From NCBI GenBank assembly GCA_006176705.1, contig QRFJ01000057.1, forward strand, positions 1,331,712 to 1,395,711: a DNA stretch of 64,000 nucleotides, given 5' to 3'. The translations under genes and the position numbers were made by a program. The stretch comes from Cocos nucifera. Taxonomy: Eukaryota > Streptophyta > Magnoliopsida > Arecales > Arecaceae. The notes under the pieces were generated by a model that had not been told where the DNA came from, did not search any database, and worked only from the letters and a program-made list of their open reading frames with translations. This document shows, piece after piece, positions 60,291-64,000 of the stretch (positions within the stretch are counted from its first letter, which is position 1; each line of letters opens with the position of its first letter).

Positions 60291-60487
60291 GAGATGAGAT
60301 TTACTTCAATCTCGACTGGAGATGAGATCTCCTCCAGACTTCAACTTCAACACCAACTTTGGCTGAAGATGAGATCTCCCTCCCGAGCTTCGACCTGAAC
60401 CAGCATGAAGTCCAAAAGAGGACTTCGGAGTCACCTTTTCTGCACTCCCTTCCTTCGAGTTTCTAACTCGAGAGTGGAGGAAACTAT

Positions 60488-61421
60488 TGTTGGAGATAAA
60501 CCCCGCTCCTGCCAAAGTCTAGTTCGATGCGCAGCCTAATACGGCTGGTAGCCATGGAAGAGCTTCAGCGGATGGGTCTCAATCAAACTCCTTCATCCGG
60601 TCAAACTTCTCAGCAGTCGAGCTTTAGTTAGACTCCCACAAGAGCCAAACTTTCTCCGCGCTCTTCCAGCCAGACGCTTGTGGAAGCTGAACTCCCTCCA
60701 AGCTTCCCCTTCGATCGGACTTCTTCAAGAGCCGGACCCCTCCCAGACATTCCATTCGATCGTCCAGACTCCTCAGTGGTCGAGCTCCTTCCGAACTTCC
60801 AACGACCAAGCCTTAGCCATACTTCTCCAGCCAGACGCCTACGGGAGCTGAACTCCTTTCGAGCTTCTCCTTCAAGAGTCCGAACTCCTTTGGAATCGAT
60901 ATATGCCAAGGTCTACCAACCGACGTCCGCTTTCTCAGAGCTACCATCATTAAATCTGGCTGAACGGTCACCATCAGTCTATCATAGGTGATGCTATAGG
61001 TGGTGCCCCCCTCCGTGACAGACTCCGTCAGACCTCGAGCAGCCCACCACTGTCGGACGGTATGGCTTCACTATTGGCCTGATGATACCATCCTCTCTAC
61101 ATCAAATCTGATGTAGCCTCGAGCGGCCCACCACTAGGCAGCTGCAACTATCATCATCAAGCTTCGCCTATAAAAAGGACCCTCCAGATACGCTATCTCT
61201 AAGCTCTAAGCTCTAAGCTCTCCTCTCCTCCTTCAAATTCTACCGAACTCATTTCTGAGCACTCCATTTTTTTTGGCTAGAGCTGACTTGATCATCGGAG
61301 GATCCTGTCGGAGCCACCCTCCATCGGCTCTGGATGGGACTTTATTTTATAGGTCTCCGATGGTGACCTCATCCACCTCCACTCCAGCTGGATTCGACGA
61401 CAACCAGATTCTGCACCAATG
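60488..61421 (+). repeat. Short Tat-type element 3' LTR
   Basis: 934 bp, with TATAAAAA at 61169-61176. The last bases are CACCAATG instead of CACCAACA, which creates an ATG at the junction with the Tekay RT frame. Confidence 0.92.
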
Positions 61422-61426
61422 GTAAG

Positions 61427-62250
61427 AAAATTTTTTAATATTTTTTCAAAAGATATTTTAGGATTACCTCCTGATATGAAGATAGAATTTTCAATTGATT
61501 TGACATCCGGTGCTGGACCTATCTCTAAAGCCCCTTATCATATGGCACCAGCTGAGTTGAAAGAGCTCAAGGAGCAACTCCAAGAACTTCTTGATAAAGA
61601 CTTTATCAGGCCTAGTGTATCTCCATGGGATGCTCCAGTACTTTTCGTTAAAAAGAAGGATGGAAGTATGAGATTGTGCATTGACTACCTGGAGTTAAAC
61701 AAGTTAAGCATTCGGAATAAATATCCTCTATCAAGGATAGATGATCTTTTTGACCAGCTTCAGGGTGCTCAGATATTTTTAAAAATTGATCTTCAATCTG
61801 GATATCATCAATTAAAAATTAAGATAGACAATATATCTAAAATAGCTTTTTGGACTCGATACGGACATTACAAATTCTTAGTTATGCCTTTTGGATTAAC
61901 AAATGCTCTTGCAGCCTTTATGGACATGATGAATAGAGTGTTCAAGCCTTATTTAGATCAGTGTGTGGTAGTATTTATTGATGACATTCTGATGTATTTT
62001 AAGAGTCCAGAAGATCATGAAAGGTATTTTAGGATAGTATTACACATACTGAGGGAGCAGAAGCTACATGCAAAGTTAAAGAAATTTCAGTTTTAGCTAA
62101 AATGTATTTTCTTTCTCGGATACATAATCTCTAAAGAAGGTATATCGGTGGACCCAATGAAGGTAGAGGCTGGAAATAACCTACTAGTATAACAGAAGTT
62201 CGTAGTTTTCGTAGATTAGTCAGATATTATAGGAGATTTGTAGAAGGATT
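61427..62250 (+). pseudogene. Tekay reverse transcriptase
   Basis: The RT resumes directly after the GTAAG repeat: LGLPPDMKIEFSIDL, ISKAPYHMAPAELKELKEQL, LLDKDFIRPSVSPWDAPVLF, LNKLSIRNKYPLSRIDDLFD, FLKIDLQSGYHQLKI, FLVMPFGLTNALAAFMDMMN and the catalytic FIDD at 61974-61985. A TAG at about 62,095 and a shift near 62,150 break the connection domain. The apparent start codon at 61419-61421 belongs to the mutated LTR end of the inserted element, not to this gene. Confidence 0.9.
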
Positions 62251-62792
62251 CTCTTGCATAGCATTGCCTTTGACCCAGTTGACTCATAAAGGAATAAAAT
62301 TTGAATGGACAGAAGAATGTGAAAAGAGTTTTCAAAAACTAAAAAAATGTTTAGTATTAGCTCCTATCCTTACCCTACCATCTAAGAAAGGAGGGTTTAC
62401 TATTTTTAGTGAAGCCTCTCAAAAAGGGTTAGGATGTGTTCTTATGCAAAATAGAAAGATGGTAGTTTATGCATCAAGACAACTTAAACCATATGCGGAA
62501 CTATCCAACTCATGATTTAGAGCTGGCAGCAATAGTCTTTACTATAAAAATATGGAGGCACTATTTGTATGGAGTATCATGTGAAGTTTTTACAAATCAT
62601 AAGAGCCTCAAGTATATCTTCATCCAAAAGGAGTTGAATTTAAGACAAAGGCGATGGTTAAAGCTGATCAAGGATTATGATTTGACCATAAATTACCATC
62701 CAAAAAAAGCAAATGTAGTGGTAGATGCTTTAAGCAGAAAGTCAGTGGATGGTATAGCAATGCTGATCACTTCTCAGAGGCATATTTTGTAG
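62251..62792 (+). pseudogene. Tekay RNase H
   Basis: LTQLTHKGIKFEWTEECEKS and LVLAPILTLPSKKGGF lead into the RNase H. The first catalytic position is Glu (FSEAS) where Asp is usual, and the TDHKSL block reads TNHKSL. VYASRQLKPYAELSNS is closed by TGA and the frame moves by one to YPTHDLELAAIVFTIKIW. The end is RRWLKLIKDYDLTINYHP and VVVDALSRKS. At least two active-site aspartates are changed. Confidence 0.87.
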
Positions 62793-62929
62793 GATCTAGA
62801 AAGATTGGATGTTGAGATATTACCACATAAATCTGAAGTCCCGTTCACTGTACTTAAGGTGCAACCCACCTTAATTAATAGAATCAAAGCGTCATAGATA
62901 GATGATTTGGAACTTCGAAAGATCATAGA

Positions 62930-64000
62930 TAAAATACAATCCAATATGATATCTAAATTCAAAATTCATGAGGATGGAATCTTAGGATTCAGCAATAGGT
63001 TATGTATTTCAAATAATGCAGAATTAAAAAAAAAATTATGATGAAAGCTCATAACTCTGCATATACAGTATATCCTGGAGGTATAAAAATGTACAAAGAT
63101 CTTAAAGAAAATTCCTGATGGAATGGTATGAAAAGAGAAATAGCTCAATATGTAGCTCAATATTTAACTTGTCAATGGGTGAAAGCTGAGCATCAAAAAT
63201 CTGCAGGACCACTGCAATCCCTTAAAATACTAGTTTGGAAATGGGAGTATATAACAATTGATTTTGTTACAGGATCACCAAGAACTCTACTAGGGTATGA
63301 TGCTATTTGGGTAATTATGGACTGATTGACCAAGTCAGCGCATTTCCTACCCATTAAAATCACATTTTCTTTGGAAAGGCTAGCTAAGTTGTACATAGAA
63401 GAAATTATGAGATTGCACAGAACTCCAGCATCCATTGTGTCAAACCGAGATACGAGATTTATTTCTCTTTTCTGGAAAAGCTTACATCAAGCCATGGAAA
63501 CTAAGCTGAAGTTCAGTACAGCCTTTCATCCTCAAATAGATGGATAATCAGAAAGAATAATTCAAACTTTAGAGGATATGTTGAGAGTATGTGTGATAGA
63601 CTTAAAAGAATCTTGGAATGAATATTTATCATTAGTGGAGTTCGCCTATAACAATAGTTATCAAGCTAGCATCCAGATGGCTTTCTTTGAAGCTTTGTAT
63701 GGAAGAAGATGTAGGACTCCTATATATTGGGATGATGTCGGTGAGAGAAGACTTTTAGGATAAAAAATTATTCAACAAATAGTAGATCAAATTCAGCTTA
63801 TCAAAAAGTAGATTCTTTCAGCTCAAAGTCCGTAGAAGAGTTATGCTGATAATAGAAGGAGAAAACTAGAATTTCAAGTGGGAGATCACGTATTCCTCAA
63901 AGTGTCTCCCACTAAAAAAGTGATGAGATTTGGAGTTTGCGGAAAGCTAAGTCCTAGATATGTGGGTCCCTTTGAGATCTTGAAAAAAGTTGAAATGGTT
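62930..64000 (+). pseudogene. Tekay integrase, cut by the window edge
   Basis: The zinc-binding region ends with CQWVKAEHQKSAGPLQ, where only one of the usual Cys pair is kept. The core has ITIDFVTGSPR (Asp 1), IVSNRDTRFISLFW (Asp 2 of the S-D-R-D motif read as Asn), and FHPQIDG-stop-SERIIQTLED (Glu block, with CAA/CAG-to-TAA stop). The GPY/F segment GKLSPRYVGPFEILKK reaches the right edge. Stops at MD-stop-LTKSAHF and elsewhere inactivate it. The expected chromodomain lies beyond 64000. Confidence 0.88.

Larger units (their letters stand above)
56645..61421 (+). mobile_element. Short non-autonomous Tat-type element (large internal deletion)
   Basis: LTRs lie at 56645-57561 and 60488-61421, with the duplication GTAAG at 56640-56644 and 61422-61426. 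The LTR start TGTTGGGGATAAACCCCGCTC, the end CACCAA and the primer-binding site make it a relative of Tat2. The internal region keeps only the gag beginning and the very end of integrase. Everything between is gone, and the remaining 1.7 kb is a tandem array. It inserted between protease and RT of the Tekay element; ignoring it, the host frame reads straight through. Confidence 0.93.
33865..64000 (+). mobile_element. Tekay/Del-type Ty3-gypsy chromovirus, twice interrupted, runs off the window
   Basis: After removing the nested Tat2 (34980-53468) and the short Tat-type element (56645-61421), the order is: 5' LTR of about 2.2 kb, initiator-Met-type primer-binding site TGGTATCAGAGC, gag with zinc knuckle, protease, RT, RNase H and integrase. 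The order protease-RT-RNase H-integrase, a single RNase H and the long LTR fit the Tekay/Del clade. The chromodomain and 3' LTR would lie beyond 64000. Every domain carries stops or shifts. The left end interrupts exon 3 of NPF copy 2. Confidence 0.9.

Noticed and set aside
61419..62096. RT frame apparently beginning with its own ATG
   Set aside because: The ATG is the mutated last bases of the inserted element's LTR. The RT is part of the Tekay polyprotein interrupted at GTAAG.

Overview
This is a repeat-dominated stretch of a plant nuclear genome. The evidence is a spliced gene of the plant NRT1/PTR (NPF) transporter family, plant-type Ty3-gypsy (Tat and Tekay/Del lineages) and Ty1-copia retrotransposons, and decayed CACTA transposon remains. 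The AT-rich intergenic DNA and the very long LTRs fit a large monocot genome, plausibly a palm. That assignment is inference; no species-diagnostic gene is present.

Layout. From 1 to 7.1 kb there is an NPF transporter locus on the minus strand: an exon-3 relic at about 860-1305, then a complete four-exon gene (3081-6081) whose exons sum to 1716 nt, in frame for 571 residues. From 7135 to 18001 lies a complete but decayed Tat-lineage element (Tat1; target duplication CTTTC). It holds gag, protease, RT, two RNase H domains, integrase, a 57-bp hairpin minisatellite, and an antisense spliced gene with its own TATA box. From 18 to 30.6 kb is AT-rich intergenic DNA. It contains a CACTA-like element (21092-26838) with a solo LTR inside it (TTTCC duplication), and a separate relic of a tnp2 transposase at about 29.0-29.85 kb.

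From 30.67 kb to the right edge is a second NPF copy (minus strand), broken by nested insertions. A solo Tekay-type LTR sits next to its exon 3. A full Tekay/Del element starts 95 bp further on, in exon 3, and runs off the window. The 5' LTR of that Tekay element was entered by a second Tat element (Tat2, 34980-53468, duplication ATATC). The integrase of Tat2 was then entered by a Ty1-copia element (40757-50513, duplication AAGAT). Independently, the Tekay protease-RT region was entered by a short Tat-related element with LTRs but almost no coding sequence (56645-61421, duplication GTAAG).

How it fits together. The only intact protein-coding gene is the NPF transporter. The rest records tandem duplication of that gene followed by successive retrotransposition. 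No retroelement has intact gag-pol. Their stop codons lie largely at former Trp, Gln and Arg codons, as expected from decay of methylated cytosines. The most unusual content is the antisense spliced gene inside Tat1, and the element-specific tandem arrays between integrase and 3' LTR in all three Tat-type elements.
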